A stretch of 64,000 nt of DNA from Flavobacterium eburneipallidum (GCF_027111355.2 NZ_CP114291.2:1426001-1490000), one strand, 5' to 3'. Numbered from the stretch's first letter, positions 1-7,607 are shown. Numbers and translations: made by a program. Notes: generated by a model from the sequence alone, not told the origin.

Positions 1-786
1 GCCGTTCTTTTTTTCAACAGATACAATTTCGAATTCACTTTCCTTGACTTTATTCGCCAAAAGTTGACCGTCTTCTTTGTTTAAAAAGCGTCCTTCTTCG
101 TAACTAAAAAGTGTTTCCCTGTATAAAGTTTGCAACTCCCAATAGGGTTGAGGTTTGAAATTTTCTATTTCTTTAAAGCGATCCACAACCATTGCCAAGG
201 TTGGTGTTTGCACTCTTCCGATAGATAAAACTTGTTTGTATCCGCCGTGTTTTACGGTGTACAATCTAGTGGCATTCATACCCAATAACCAGTCGCCAAT
301 GGCTCTGGAAAATCCTGCGTAGAATAAATTATCGTAATTGGCAGATGGTTTTAGGTTCTCAAAACCTTCTTTGATGGCTTCGGTGGTTAGGGAAGAAATC
401 CACAAGCGTTGCACTTCGCCTTTGTAATTGGCTTCGTTCATCACCCAGCGCTGGATGAGTTCCCCTTCTTGTCCCGCATCCCCGCAGTTGATGACCAAAT
501 CGGCTTTATCGAACAAACTTTTTATGATTTTGAATTGCTTCTGAATTCCTGAATTATCGACTACTTTGGTTTCAAATTTCTCGGGAAGCATCGGCAGATT
601 ATTCAAATCCCAGCTTTTCCAATGCGGTTTGTAATCGTTGGGTTCTTTCAAGGTGCATAAATGCCCAAAGGTATAGGTTACCTGATAGCCATTGCCTTCA
701 AAATAGCCATCGTGCTTGGTATTGGCTCCCAAAACGGATGCAATTTCACGGGCGACACTGGGTTTTTCGGCAATACAGACCTTCAT
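1..786 (-). CDS. topB: DNA topoisomerase III, N-terminal part (runs off window edge)
   Basis: The first 262 codons are visible; the C-terminal part lies outside the window. This is a type IA topoisomerase, which relaxes and decatenates DNA through a single-strand passage. The start MKVCIAEKPS carries Glu7 of the Toprim fold, CGDAGQEGELIQRW around residue 103 is the acidic Toprim motif, and SIGRVQTPTLAMV is the conserved type IA RVQTPTL segment. The catalytic tyrosine would be encoded beyond position 1. The usual DxDxE reads D103-A-G105-Q-E107, so the second aspartate is replaced by glycine. It is divergent from the ATPase gene downstream. The family call is secure. Confidence 0.93.
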   Translation of the reverse strand, partial: MKVCIAEKPSVAREIASVLGANTKHDGYFEGNGYQVTYTFGHLCTLKEPNDYKPHWKSWDLNNLPMLPEKFETKVVDNSGIQKQFKIIKSLFDKADLVINCGDAGQEGELIQRWVMNEANYKGEVQRLWISSLTTEAIKEGFENLKPSANYDNLFYAGFSRAIGDWLLGMNATRLYTVKHGGYKQVLSIGRVQTPTLAMVVDRFKEIENFKPQPYWELQTLYRETLFSYEEGRFLNKEDGQLLANKVKESEFEIVSVEKKNG

Positions 787-960
787 TTTTTGCTTCTAAT
801 TTTGAAGCCGCAAATTAGGAATTTAGAAATTGGTATGGAAAGGAAATTTTGTAAAGGATTTTTAGAATATAACGATACGAATGACTATTTGTTCTAATTC
901 AGTCTAAAATTTCTTTATAAAATTATAGAAACGTTGTTTTAGAAAAACAAAAAAATAATA

Positions 961-999
961 AAATTGTTGTTTTAGTTTAACAATTTTTAATTAAATTTG
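961..999 (+). promoter_or_regulatory. Promoter and operator-like palindrome of the AAA ATPase gene
   Basis: A perfect inverted repeat AAATTGTT (961-968) and AACAATTT (979-986) with a 10-nt spacer lies just before the -7 box TAAATTTG (992-999). A TTG at 967-969, inside the palindrome, is 22 nt from the -7 box and could be the -33 element. A second dyad, TTGTTTT-AGA-AAAACAA, occurs at 934-950, and GTTGTTTTAG is repeated at 933 and 966. The arrangement suggests a repressor site overlapping the promoter; the binder is inferred only. Confidence 0.55.
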
Positions 1000-1017
1000 C
1001 TATTTATAAATAGCATT

Positions 1018-2208
1018 ATGGAAGATCTAATTTTAGAATTTCAAGAAAAAATCACTTTAGTATCGTTGAAGTTTCAACGGTATTTGATTGATAAAATGGA
1101 TTTGAATAATCGATTAATTGCCGTAAAAGGAGCTAGAGGTTCCGGAAAAACGACTTTGTTGTTGCAAATTGCAAAAAGAAAATTACCGTTAAAAAGTACG
1201 CTTTATGTAAGTTTAGATCATATTTATTTTTTTGATAATAAATTATATGATTTGGCAAAGCTGTTTGTGAAATTTGGGGGCACTCATTTATTATTAGACG
1301 AAGTTCATAAATATCCCAATTGGTCTAGAGAGATCAAATTAATGTATGACAATTTTCCGACTTTAAGCATTGTTTTTACTTCTTCTTCGATGCTCGAAAT
1401 TTACAAAGCCGAATCCGATTTGAGTCGAAGAGCGGTTTCTTATACTTTAAAAGAGTTGTCTTTTAGAGAATTTATCGAGTTGGATACCAATAAAAAATTT
1501 CCCGTTTTTTCTTTAGATGAAATTTTGAGTAATCACAACGAAATAGCTTCAAAAATGCTGGAAGAGATGAAGCCTTTGCCTCTTTTTGCAAAATATTTGC
1601 AAATGGGAGTTTATCCGTATTTTAAAGAAAGCGAGAATGATTATCCTCAAAAATTACGCAATACAATCAATTTAATCATCGAAATAGATATTAATGCGGT
1701 CGAAGATTTGAATTATGAAACCTTGGTCAAATTGAAAAAATTATTGATAACTGTTGCAACGAGTGCTCCATTTACGCCCAATATTACCAAGTTGAGCGAA
1801 AAAGTGGGTGTTTCTAGAAATACCTTAATTCAGGCGATAAAAATTCTAGACCGTGCAGGATTAGTAAACGAATTATACAAAGACACATCAGGAATTGGAG
1901 TTTTAACAAAACCCGAAAAGTTGTTTTTGAACAATACCAATTTGATGTATGCTTTGGCAAAAGAGAATATCAATATTGGTACTATTAGAGAAACGTTTTT
2001 TCTAAATCAATTCAAAGATTTATATGAAATTAATCTCTCTGATCAATCCGATTTTTTGGTTAATAAAAAGTACACTTTCGAGATAGGAGGCAAAAACAAA
2101 ACCAAGAAACAAATTATCAATGTCCCAGATTCCTACATTGCCAAAGACATGATAGAAATAGGGTACGGGACTATCATTCCAGTTTGGCTATTTGGGTTTA
2201 TGTATTAG
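1018..2208 (+). CDS. AAA-family ATP-binding protein, DUF4143-like, with C-terminal winged helix
   Basis: A predicted P-loop ATPase of the AAA_14/DUF4143 type, 396 residues. It has a Walker A at KGARGSGKTTLLL (about residues 36-48), a Walker B followed by a conserved His at LLLDEVHKYPNW, and sensor-like TSSSMLEI. A winged-helix-like segment EKVGVSRNTLIQAIKILD lies in the C-terminal third, before a nuclease-like tail typical of DUF4143 proteins. An upstream in-frame TTG at 997 overlaps the TAAATTTG -7 box, so ATG 1018 is the likely start. Such proteins are common lone genes in Bacteroidota; their role is unclear, with proposals that include toxin-antitoxin or defence functions. It is monocistronic here. 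Confidence 0.75.
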   Translation: MEDLILEFQEKITLVSLKFQRYLIDKMDLNNRLIAVKGARGSGKTTLLLQIAKRKLPLKSTLYVSLDHIYFFDNKLYDLAKLFVKFGGTHLLLDEVHKYPNWSREIKLMYDNFPTLSIVFTSSSMLEIYKAESDLSRRAVSYTLKELSFREFIELDTNKKFPVFSLDEILSNHNEIASKMLEEMKPLPLFAKYLQMGVYPYFKESENDYPQKLRNTINLIIEIDINAVEDLNYETLVKLKKLLITVATSAPFTPNITKLSEKVGVSRNTLIQAIKILDRAGLVNELYKDTSGIGVLTKPEKLFLNNTNLMYALAKENINIGTIRETFFLNQFKDLYEINLSDQSDFLVNKKYTFEIGGKNKTKKQIINVPDSYIAKDMIEIGYGTIIPVWLFGFMY

Positions 2209-2210
2209 TG

Positions 2211-2253
2211 TTCACGAGCGTGACGCTTGCGCTAGCTGGGACTTTGCGGAGCA
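2211..2253. repeat. Palindromic repeat remnant sharing sequence with the 3057-3178 fold-back
   Basis: Directly after the ATPase stop codon is a dyad TCACG-AG-CGTGA (2212-2223), followed by GACTTTGCGGAGC (2240-2252). This 13-mer recurs exactly at 3165-3177 in the right arm of the next fold-back element. It looks like a decayed member of a dispersed repeat and may also end transcription weakly. Confidence 0.4.
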
Positions 2254-2268
2254 TTATATAAGTGCTTA

Positions 2269-2415
2269 TTACAGTTTTATTTTTACAATTTTATTGTCTT
2301 GAATGATAACAAGTTCGCTTTTGTGTTGTTTTTTGAATTCAATCATTTTTTCATAAGCTATCTCAAGTCCTTTTATGATTTTATTTCTGCGTTCTATTTT
2401 AGTTTCAGTTGTCAT
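2269..2415 (-). CDS. 48-residue protein overlapping the zeta-toxin-like gene
   Basis: A small charged protein that begins MTTETKIERRNKIIKGLE and ends DNKIVKIKL. Its ATG overlaps the TGA stop of the zeta-toxin-like gene in an ATGA arrangement (2412-2415), so the two are almost certainly co-translated. It is mostly helix-forming Lys/Glu-rich sequence with a short hydrophobic C-terminal strand, VIIQDNKIVKIKL, which resembles a short beta-hairpin. I do not recognise a family. The position suggests a partner or antidote of the upstream kinase-like protein, but that is an inference from coupling only. Confidence 0.6.
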   Translation of the reverse strand: MTTETKIERRNKIIKGLEIAYEKMIEFKKQHKSELVIIQDNKIVKIKL

Positions 2416-2984
2416 AAATAATTTTTTAGTTCATTAAACTTTTGGTTGTCAATAATGATTAATTCATCACTACTCGATTTTTCAGCTATTAATTTATGCT
2501 TACCTTCTGAATTATCAAAGATAAGAACTTGATCTATAATTGGAATGTAAATTTCGAATAAGTTTTTAATTCCTTTGATATATCTTCTTTTAATAACATC
2601 AGTAGGAATGTTATGACCGCCTTCCAAAACTCTCGTTTTGACCCTTTCTATTGCTAATTCAGGATTTTTTAGCCAAAAGAAAAGTAATGTAACGTTGTAA
2701 TTATTTCTTTTAGCTTCAAGAACTTTGTTTTTGTAACTTCTAGTTGCAAGAGTGGTTTCAAAAGCGAAATTTTCATGCTGTTGAAGAAGCTCATTAACTC
2801 GATGGAGCATAATTCTTCCTGCTTCAAAGGCTACTTTTTCAGGTTGAAAAGGGGATAGCCCTTTTGCAATTTCATCGGCATTTACAAACTCCTTACAATT
2901 CAAAATTTCAGGTAAAATAGTAAAGGAAGCGGTAGTTTTTCCAGCTCCATTACAACCTGCAATTATGTAAAGGTTTTTACTCAT
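2412..2984 (-). CDS. Zeta-toxin-like P-loop kinase
   Basis: A 190-residue P-loop protein of the zeta toxin / AAA_33 family. MSKNLYIIAGCNGAGKTTAS carries the Walker A (residues 10-18), FVNADEIAKGL has the conserved Asp of the substrate site, and FETTLATRSY is the zeta-like acidic and basic segment. Zeta kinases of plasmid systems phosphorylate UDP-N-acetylglucosamine and block wall synthesis; chromosomal Bacteroidota members are not well studied. The start at ATG 2984 is preferred to an upstream TTG because that TTG forms part of the -7 box (2991-2998). It heads a two-gene unit with the 48-residue protein. No epsilon-like antitoxin gene is seen upstream. Confidence 0.8.
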   Translation of the reverse strand: MSKNLYIIAGCNGAGKTTASFTILPEILNCKEFVNADEIAKGLSPFQPEKVAFEAGRIMLHRVNELLQQHENFAFETTLATRSYKNKVLEAKRNNYNVTLLFFWLKNPELAIERVKTRVLEGGHNIPTDVIKRRYIKGIKNLFEIYIPIIDQVLIFDNSEGKHKLIAEKSSSDELIIIDNQKFNELKNYL

Positions 2985-2990
2985 ATTGTA

Positions 2991-2998
2991 CAAATGTA
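2991..2998 (-). promoter_or_regulatory. -7 box of the zeta-toxin-like gene
   Basis: Read on the minus strand this is TACATTTG, an exact match to the Bacteroidota -7 consensus, and it ends 6 nt before the ATG at 2984. Transcription would begin at or next to the start codon, implying a nearly leaderless message. No good -33 element is visible. Confidence 0.5.
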
Positions 2999-3056
2999 AT
3001 CAAAATGAAAATCTTAAAAATAATTCTTGTTGTATTTTACTAATTTTTAGCACTCT

Positions 3057-3178
3057 CGCTTCGCAAAGTCTCCGACTTTGAGGAGGTGTGTATCAGTCTG
3101 TGACTGGTGTAAAAGATTTAAAACAGGTCGGTTGAAAACCGAAATTCACTACCTCAAAGTCGGAGACTTTGCGGAGCG
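3057..3178. repeat. 122-bp fold-back element with two internal hairpins
   Basis: Two 27-bp arms (3057-3083 and 3152-3178) are inverted repeats with one mismatch. Between them are two smaller perfect hairpins: CAGTC-TGT-GACTG (3093-3105) and CGGTT-GAA-AACCG (3129-3141). It lies between two minus-strand genes and codes for nothing obvious. The form is that of a miniature fold-back or REP-like element. Confidence 0.75.
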
Positions 3179-3220
3179 GGAAAATGACTAAATTTATTCA
3201 AAGGAAAGCAGAGGTGGGAC

Positions 3221-3847
3221 TTATTCATACTTCTCAGAGCTGGTTTCTATATTTGTTATTTTATTGGAAAAATCGAGTTGTTTTAAATTCTCAATAGCAC
3301 TATTTCTAATTTCAATAATTCTAAATTTTTCTCTTTCAGATGAGTTTATTGTATTAAGAATATTTAATTTTTTTTCGATAATATCTAATTCTAAAATTTC
3401 ATTCTGTAATTTTTGATTTTTATTTGGTATGTAGTGTTTAATAGTGTCAAAAATGTTTTTTACAATTTCACCTGAACCAAAAAAATCTGCAAATCCTGGT
3501 GAAGCATATTTTAATTCTTTAATTTTCAAATCTCTGTAATCTTCAACTGGTGAGTTTTTTATATTTATATTGTTTAAATTTTTAGTGTTTTCAAAAGTAT
3601 CTCCCAAATTCAATTTTTTAAATATAAACCCATTTACATTTAAATAATTTTTTGTCAACTCACTTTCCATTTGATAATTTTGTAGCAAATTTAAATTATC
3701 AATTTCTACAAAAATTTGATTAAGTAGGTTTATACTTTCAAATAATTTTATAAAATCATTTGAAGTCCAATTGCCGTCTATACTTATTTTTAAAATTTTA
3801 AAATTATTATTATCTTCTGATTCAATTTTCTCAATTTTTTTTAGCAT
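3221..3847 (-). CDS. Hypothetical protein, 208 residues
   Basis: I do not recognise this protein. It is very rich in Asn, Lys and Ile, has no signal peptide or membrane segment, and contains a central motif ELKYASPGFADFFGSGEIV that looks conserved in style (aromatic-Ser-Pro-Gly followed by Gly-rich turn). Regions before it alternate strand and helix, and the C-terminal part is mostly helical (LQNEILELDIIEKKLNIL). It is the last of three minus-strand genes, 174 nt after the DUF5131 gene, so it may belong to that operon or have its own promoter. Its AT content is higher than that of neighbouring core genes, in keeping with acquisition. Confidence 0.65.
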   Translation of the reverse strand: MLKKIEKIESEDNNNFKILKISIDGNWTSNDFIKLFESINLLNQIFVEIDNLNLLQNYQMESELTKNYLNVNGFIFKKLNLGDTFENTKNLNNINIKNSPVEDYRDLKIKELKYASPGFADFFGSGEIVKNIFDTIKHYIPNKNQKLQNEILELDIIEKKLNILNTINSSEREKFRIIEIRNSAIENLKQLDFSNKITNIETSSEKYE

Positions 3848-4021
3848 AATTTTTTTGTTTTTTTGTAATATTAATATTCACAACTGTAAAAAATAATAAT
3901 TAGTCATTATCAATTGGTACATCAATTCGGTCACTTGAAACACAAAATTCATCTTTACTTATATAACTTCAACAAAATGTTATGAATATTTATTTGGTAG
4001 TATCATAGTAATCTGGGGATT

Positions 4022-4747
4022 TTATACGGAATGTTGAAGTTCAATTTCAGGCATTTCGTCATAAGTTCTTCCATTTAATATTCTTCCATTTGCCTTTTTA
4101 TTTTTTCCACCCCATTGTTTAAAGAAAAAAGCGACACTTTTTTCTTTGCATTGTTCTTGAATATCTAATACCCAATCCGCATCCATTGGACGAGGTTTAT
4201 GACCACTTTCACCTCCAACAATTACCCAATCAATATTCTCTAAATTTAGTTCGCCTAAATGCGCGAGTAATGGCTCTAGTGAAAGAAATTTTACTTTTGC
4301 ATTTATTTTTCGTAAATCATCAATTCTATGTTTTTCGTTAGCATTTTCAACTGAAACTCCCATCCAAATATTATGTGTCCATTTTAATTCCGAGTGTAAT
4401 TCAAAAAGTCTTTCAGACCTTTTAGTTAAAACTTGGAAAACATGTTGTGGATTATCATTCATAACTTTAAATACTTTTTGAATAAATTCTAAAGGTATTT
4501 CTTTGTGAAATAAATCGCTCATCGAATTTACAAAAACAACTTTACTATGTTTCCAAGTGTATGGAATTTTTAAAGCATCATTGTGAGTTCTAACTTCAAA
4601 ATTATCTTTATATTTTTCAACACCCATTGCTTTTAATCTTTTTGACATAATTTCTGCATAGCAGAATTTACAACCTGTTGAGATTTTTGAACATCCCGTT
4701 GTTGGATTCCAAGTCATTTCTGTCCATTCTATACTTGATTGTGCCAT
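4022..4747 (-). CDS. DUF5131 (phage Gp37/Gp68) three-Cys-motif protein
   Basis: A 241-residue protein of the Gp37/Gp68 family. The opening SSIEWTEMTWNPTTGC leads to three cysteines, C19-x6-C26-x2-C29, which resemble but do not equal the CxxxCxxC cluster site of radical SAM enzymes. Other family signatures are VFVNSMSDLF, VLTKRSERL, WMGVSVENA, FLSLEPLLA and WVIVGGESGHKPRP. Proteins like this are known from phages and defence-like loci and are regularly encoded beside TcmP; the reaction is not established as far as I know. Here only 2 nt separate it from the upstream tcmP stop, so both are made together. Confidence 0.88.
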   Translation of the reverse strand: MAQSSIEWTEMTWNPTTGCSKISTGCKFCYAEIMSKRLKAMGVEKYKDNFEVRTHNDALKIPYTWKHSKVVFVNSMSDLFHKEIPLEFIQKVFKVMNDNPQHVFQVLTKRSERLFELHSELKWTHNIWMGVSVENANEKHRIDDLRKINAKVKFLSLEPLLAHLGELNLENIDWVIVGGESGHKPRPMDADWVLDIQEQCKEKSVAFFFKQWGGKNKKANGRILNGRTYDEMPEIELQHSV

Positions 4748-4749
4748 AA

Positions 4750-5877
4750 CTAATTTTTAAAAGTAACAATTATATCATCCGCAAATGTTCCTGCTTTAGG
4801 TGCTTTATTTTTATTTGAAATCGCATCGATTAATCCGTTTTCATAGAACTCTTTCAATACATCTTTGTAATTTTTTTTAATATATGGGGTGTCAACATTA
4901 TGTTGCTCATAAATTTCGCGCATAGTTAATTTCTTTTTGTAAAAAACCTTTAGCAAATCTTCTTTTAAATCATCCAAAGGTCTTGATAATTTAAACAAAA
5001 GTGTTTGTTTTGGCATTAAATCTGCTGGATCATAAGCAAAACTTGGAACACCTTGTTCATCGTTTGTGCTTTCTTTTGCCATTATCTCTTTCATAATTTC
5101 ATAACCTTTAAAGTTTTTGCTTACAAATATTAAATGATGACTTGTTTTTTTCTTATTAGAATCTCTAAATCTAAAAGGCAAAACAAACCTTGAACCATAT
5201 TCCTTTAGTGCTTGACACAATTCTTCAATAATTAGTAATTCTCTCTGAACAGCATTTTTTTTATCTAATTCTATTCTCATTTTTTCGCTTCTATCTTTTC
5301 CAAATAAAGCTTCCATATGAGACTTAACTTTATCATTACTCAAACCCATATTTATTCTATTATAATTAAAGAAAAATATTGCATCACAACCCCAATCTTT
5401 CACTACGGAATTTACTAGTCTCAAAGATAATCCTTTATAACCCCAAGGATCCACAAAAAACAATGTTGGGATTAAGTTAATCTTTTCAAACTTTAAAACA
5501 ATATTCTCTCCAACTTCCTGATTCCATATTTCAGGTTTATGTTTTAAAGTATCGATTTTTGGAATTTCAAAAATCGTTTTTTCAAGTTCTTGAGAATTTG
5601 TTTCGTCTTTATCGTTAAAAACAGCAACTAATCTTTCACTTAAATCATTGTCATCTATTGCGTTACTTAATATTTTGTGAGGCGTTGACATTGTTCCATC
5701 TTTATATCTTCCAGGACCAGCAAATAAATCAATATATGCAATTTTTTGTGAGTTTCTTGGAAACCTCTTTTGAGTGCTAATTATAACTTTTGACCAAACT
5801 CCAAAATACTTTGAAACTATAGTTGATTTGACTAAAGATTGTTCAAGTTGTTCATCAAAAAAATTGCTGTTTTTCAT
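4750..5877 (-). CDS. tcmP: Three-Cys-motif partner protein TcmP
   Basis: A 375-residue protein matching the TcmP family, named for its constant pairing with a three-Cys-motif protein, encoded here next to it. KIAYIDLFAGPGRYKDG (residues 45-61) resembles methyltransferase motif I for S-adenosylmethionine, and FFVDPWGYKGLS (141-151) resembles the DPPY-type catalytic motif. The last 75 residues form a winged-helix-like domain (LTMREIYEQHNV...YKDVLKEFYENGLI). A nucleic-acid-modifying role is an inference from this fold. It is the first gene of the cassette; a palindrome TTTACA-G-TGTAAA lies about 100 nt upstream. Confidence 0.88.
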   Translation of the reverse strand: MKNSNFFDEQLEQSLVKSTIVSKYFGVWSKVIISTQKRFPRNSQKIAYIDLFAGPGRYKDGTMSTPHKILSNAIDDNDLSERLVAVFNDKDETNSQELEKTIFEIPKIDTLKHKPEIWNQEVGENIVLKFEKINLIPTLFFVDPWGYKGLSLRLVNSVVKDWGCDAIFFFNYNRINMGLSNDKVKSHMEALFGKDRSEKMRIELDKKNAVQRELLIIEELCQALKEYGSRFVLPFRFRDSNKKKTSHHLIFVSKNFKGYEIMKEIMAKESTNDEQGVPSFAYDPADLMPKQTLLFKLSRPLDDLKEDLLKVFYKKKLTMREIYEQHNVDTPYIKKNYKDVLKEFYENGLIDAISNKNKAPKAGTFADDIIVTFKN

Positions 5878-6132
5878 ATATTATTTTCTTTTTATGAGGT
5901 TTTTTTAGAGTTTTAGAAGTTAACTAGTTATGTAGTCTAACGCTTTCCGGTTAATCACTCTATAATCGGGGCACTTTATTTTACAGTGTAAATTTTATTT
6001 TTACTCAAATATATAAACTAATCACTAAAAAACTTATAAAGTTATTTCATTTCCAAAACTACCCCCTTTTAAAACACCAACCTTACGGGAAACCGTAAAC
6101 GCAGTAATTTTTTTAAAAAATAGTACTATTTC
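5878..6132. other. Upstream region of tcmP with two small palindromes
   Basis: No gene is visible. TTTACA-G-TGTAAA (5980-5992) is a perfect 13-nt palindrome placed where an operator for tcmP could be. A hairpin TTACGG-GAAA-CCGTAA (6083-6098) with a GAAA loop follows. No clean TAnnTTTG promoter was found for tcmP. Confidence 0.4.
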
Positions 6133-6275
6133 CCGTCTCTTCGAGTGATTTTGAATGGTAATGCGACGGCTTTACTATTCAAAATTGTATCGAGAAGCCT
6201 TTAATAGGTTTAGTTCTCGATACATTTTATTAAAAAAGGCTATCGCATTTTTTAATAAAACACTCGAACAGACGG
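6133..6275. repeat. Cloverleaf-forming element: closing stem plus three hairpins
   Basis: A closing stem joins CCGTCT-C-TTCGAGTG (6133-6147) to CACTCGAA-C-AGACGG (6261-6275), 14 pairs with one C-C mismatch. Inside are three hairpins: GAATGGTAA/TTACTATTC (6153-6161, 6172-6180; one G-T), TGTATCGAGAA/TTCTCGATACA (6186-6196, 6214-6224; perfect) and TTATTAAAAAA/TTTTTTAATAA (6227-6237, 6248-6258; perfect). Loop 1 begins TGCGA (6162-6166) and loop 3 ends TCGCA (6243-6247), which are complementary. It sits between divergent genes, so it is not a terminator. It could be a REP/MITE-like DNA element or a structured RNA. Confidence 0.7.
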
Positions 6276-6489
6276 AAGAGAATTTTTAATTTGGTGACAC
6301 AATATCCGAACGAATAAACACCAAAGTCAACTATAAATCGAAAAACTTTTTTCTTTGTGTCATCGTGTCTTTGCGGTAACATCCATTAGTTTTCCCCCCA
6401 TCAAACCCCACTTTAAAATTTCTAAAATCTAGATTCTAAAATCTCCAATCTTTTCACTAAATTTGCACTCCAATAAAAGGAACAAGACT
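6276..6489. other. Leader region of prfA with -7 box
   Basis: No gene is seen. The -7 box TAAATTTG lies at 6458-6465, 24 nt before the prfA start. Upstream (about 6350-6385) is sequence resembling the low-complexity 'tttgtgtcatcgtgtctttg' intergenic repeats of Flavobacteria. Confidence 0.45.
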
Positions 6490-7566
6490 ATGTTAGACAG
6501 ACTTCAAATAGTAAAACAGCGTTTCGACGAGATTTCGGACTTGATTATCCAGCCGGATGTGATTTCGGATCAGAAACGTTATGTACAGTTGAATCAAGAG
6601 TATAAAAACCTAAAGGCTTTGGCTGAAAAAAGAGACGAATATGTCCTTTTGATGGCCAATATTGAAGAAGCCAACGAAATAATTTCAGACAATTCAGATG
6701 CAGACATGACCGAAATGGCCAAGATGCAACTGGAAGAAGCCAAAGAAAGATTACCAGAACTAGAGGACGAAATCAAATTTATGTTGATTCCAAAAGATCC
6801 TGAAGATGCCAAAAACGTAATGGTCGAAATTCGTGCTGGAACGGGTGGAGATGAGGCGAGTATTTTTGCAGGAGATTTGTTCCGTATGTACACCAAATAT
6901 TGCGAAAACCGTGGTTGGAGAACTTCGGTTGTGGATATGAACGAAGGAACTTCGGGTGGATTCAAAGAGGTGATTTTTGAAGTGACTGGAGAAGATGTTT
7001 ACGGAACTTTGAAGTTTGAAGCAGGTGTTCACCGTGTGCAACGTGTTCCGCAAACGGAAACGCAAGGTCGTGTGCATACTTCGGCAGCGACCGTTATGGT
7101 GCTTCCAGAAGCCGAAGAATTTGACGTTCAGATTGATATGAACGATGTTCGTGTGGATTTCTTTTGTTCGTCAGGACCTGGAGGACAATCGGTAAATACG
7201 ACGAAATCAGCGGTTCGTTTGACACACATCCCAACAGGTTTGGTGGCTCAATGTCAGGATCAGAAATCGCAACACAAGAATAAAGATAAAGCTTTAATTG
7301 TTTTGCGTTCTCGTTTGTACGAACAAGAATTAGCCAAAAAACAAGAGGAAGATGCTTCAAAACGTACTTCGCAAGTAAGTTCGGGTGACCGTTCGGCTAA
7401 AATTAGAACCTACAATTATGCACAAGGTCGTGTAACTGATCACCGTGTGGGATTGACTTTATACGATTTAGGAAACATTATGAATGGCGACATTCAGAAA
7501 ATTGTTGACGAATTGCAATTGGTCAACAATACCGAGAAGTTAAAAGAAGCCAGTGAGGTTTTTTAA
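6490..7566 (+). CDS. prfA: Peptide chain release factor 1
   Basis: RF1 releases finished peptides at UAA and UAG codons. The 358-residue length is normal. The GGQ loop is in [17 protein letters not shown] and the PxT codon-recognition tripeptide is in [18 protein letters not shown], here PQT; RF2 would have SPF. The internal acidic domain 1 and the C-terminal [14 protein letters not shown] are typical. A longer in-frame start (TTG 6463) overlaps the -7 box, so ATG 6490 is used. It is followed by a strong hairpin terminator. RF1 is an essential core gene and marks the end of the accessory stretch to its left. Confidence 0.97.
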   Translation: MLDRLQIVKQRFDEISDLIIQPDVISDQKRYVQLNQEYKNLKALAEKRDEYVLLMANIEEANEIISDNSDADMTEMAKMQLEEAKERLPELEDEIKFMLIPKDPEDAKNVMVEIRAGTGGDEASIFAGDLFRMYTKYCENRGWRTSVVDMNEGTSGGFKEVIFEVTGEDVYGTLKFEAGVHRVQRVPQTETQGRVHTSAATVMVLPEAEEFDVQIDMNDVRVDFFCSSGPGGQSVNTTKSAVRLTHIPTGLVAQCQDQKSQHKNKDKALIVLRSRLYEQELAKKQEEDASKRTSQVSSGDRSAKIRTYNYAQGRVTDHRVGLTLYDLGNIMNGDIQKIVDELQLVNNTEKLKEASEVF

Positions 7567-7583
7567 ATATCGATGCAACAATT

Positions 7584-7607
7584 AAAATCCCTACTTGTAG
7601 GGATTTT
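7584..7607 (+). terminator. Intrinsic terminator after prfA
   Basis: A perfect 11-bp stem AAAATCCCTAC/GTAGGGATTTT with a TT loop is followed by a T-run. Confidence 0.9.

Noticed and set aside
997..1017. Upstream TTG start for the ATPase gene
   Set aside because: It overlaps the TAAATTTG -7 box, so transcription begins after it; ATG 1018 is used.
3892..4000. Short open stretch SYISKDEFCVSSDR-IDVPIDND before the 208-residue gene, minus strand
   Set aside because: It looks protein-like but has no start codon and is very short; it might be a relic of a gene, but I cannot support it.
4022..4747. Canonical radical SAM enzyme
   Set aside because: The cysteine spacing is C-x6-C-x2-C, not CxxxCxxC, so the DUF5131 family name is the safer call.
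6463..6489. Extended N-terminus of prfA from a TTG
   Set aside because: The TTG lies in the -7 box and RF1 homologs begin at the downstream MLDRLQ.
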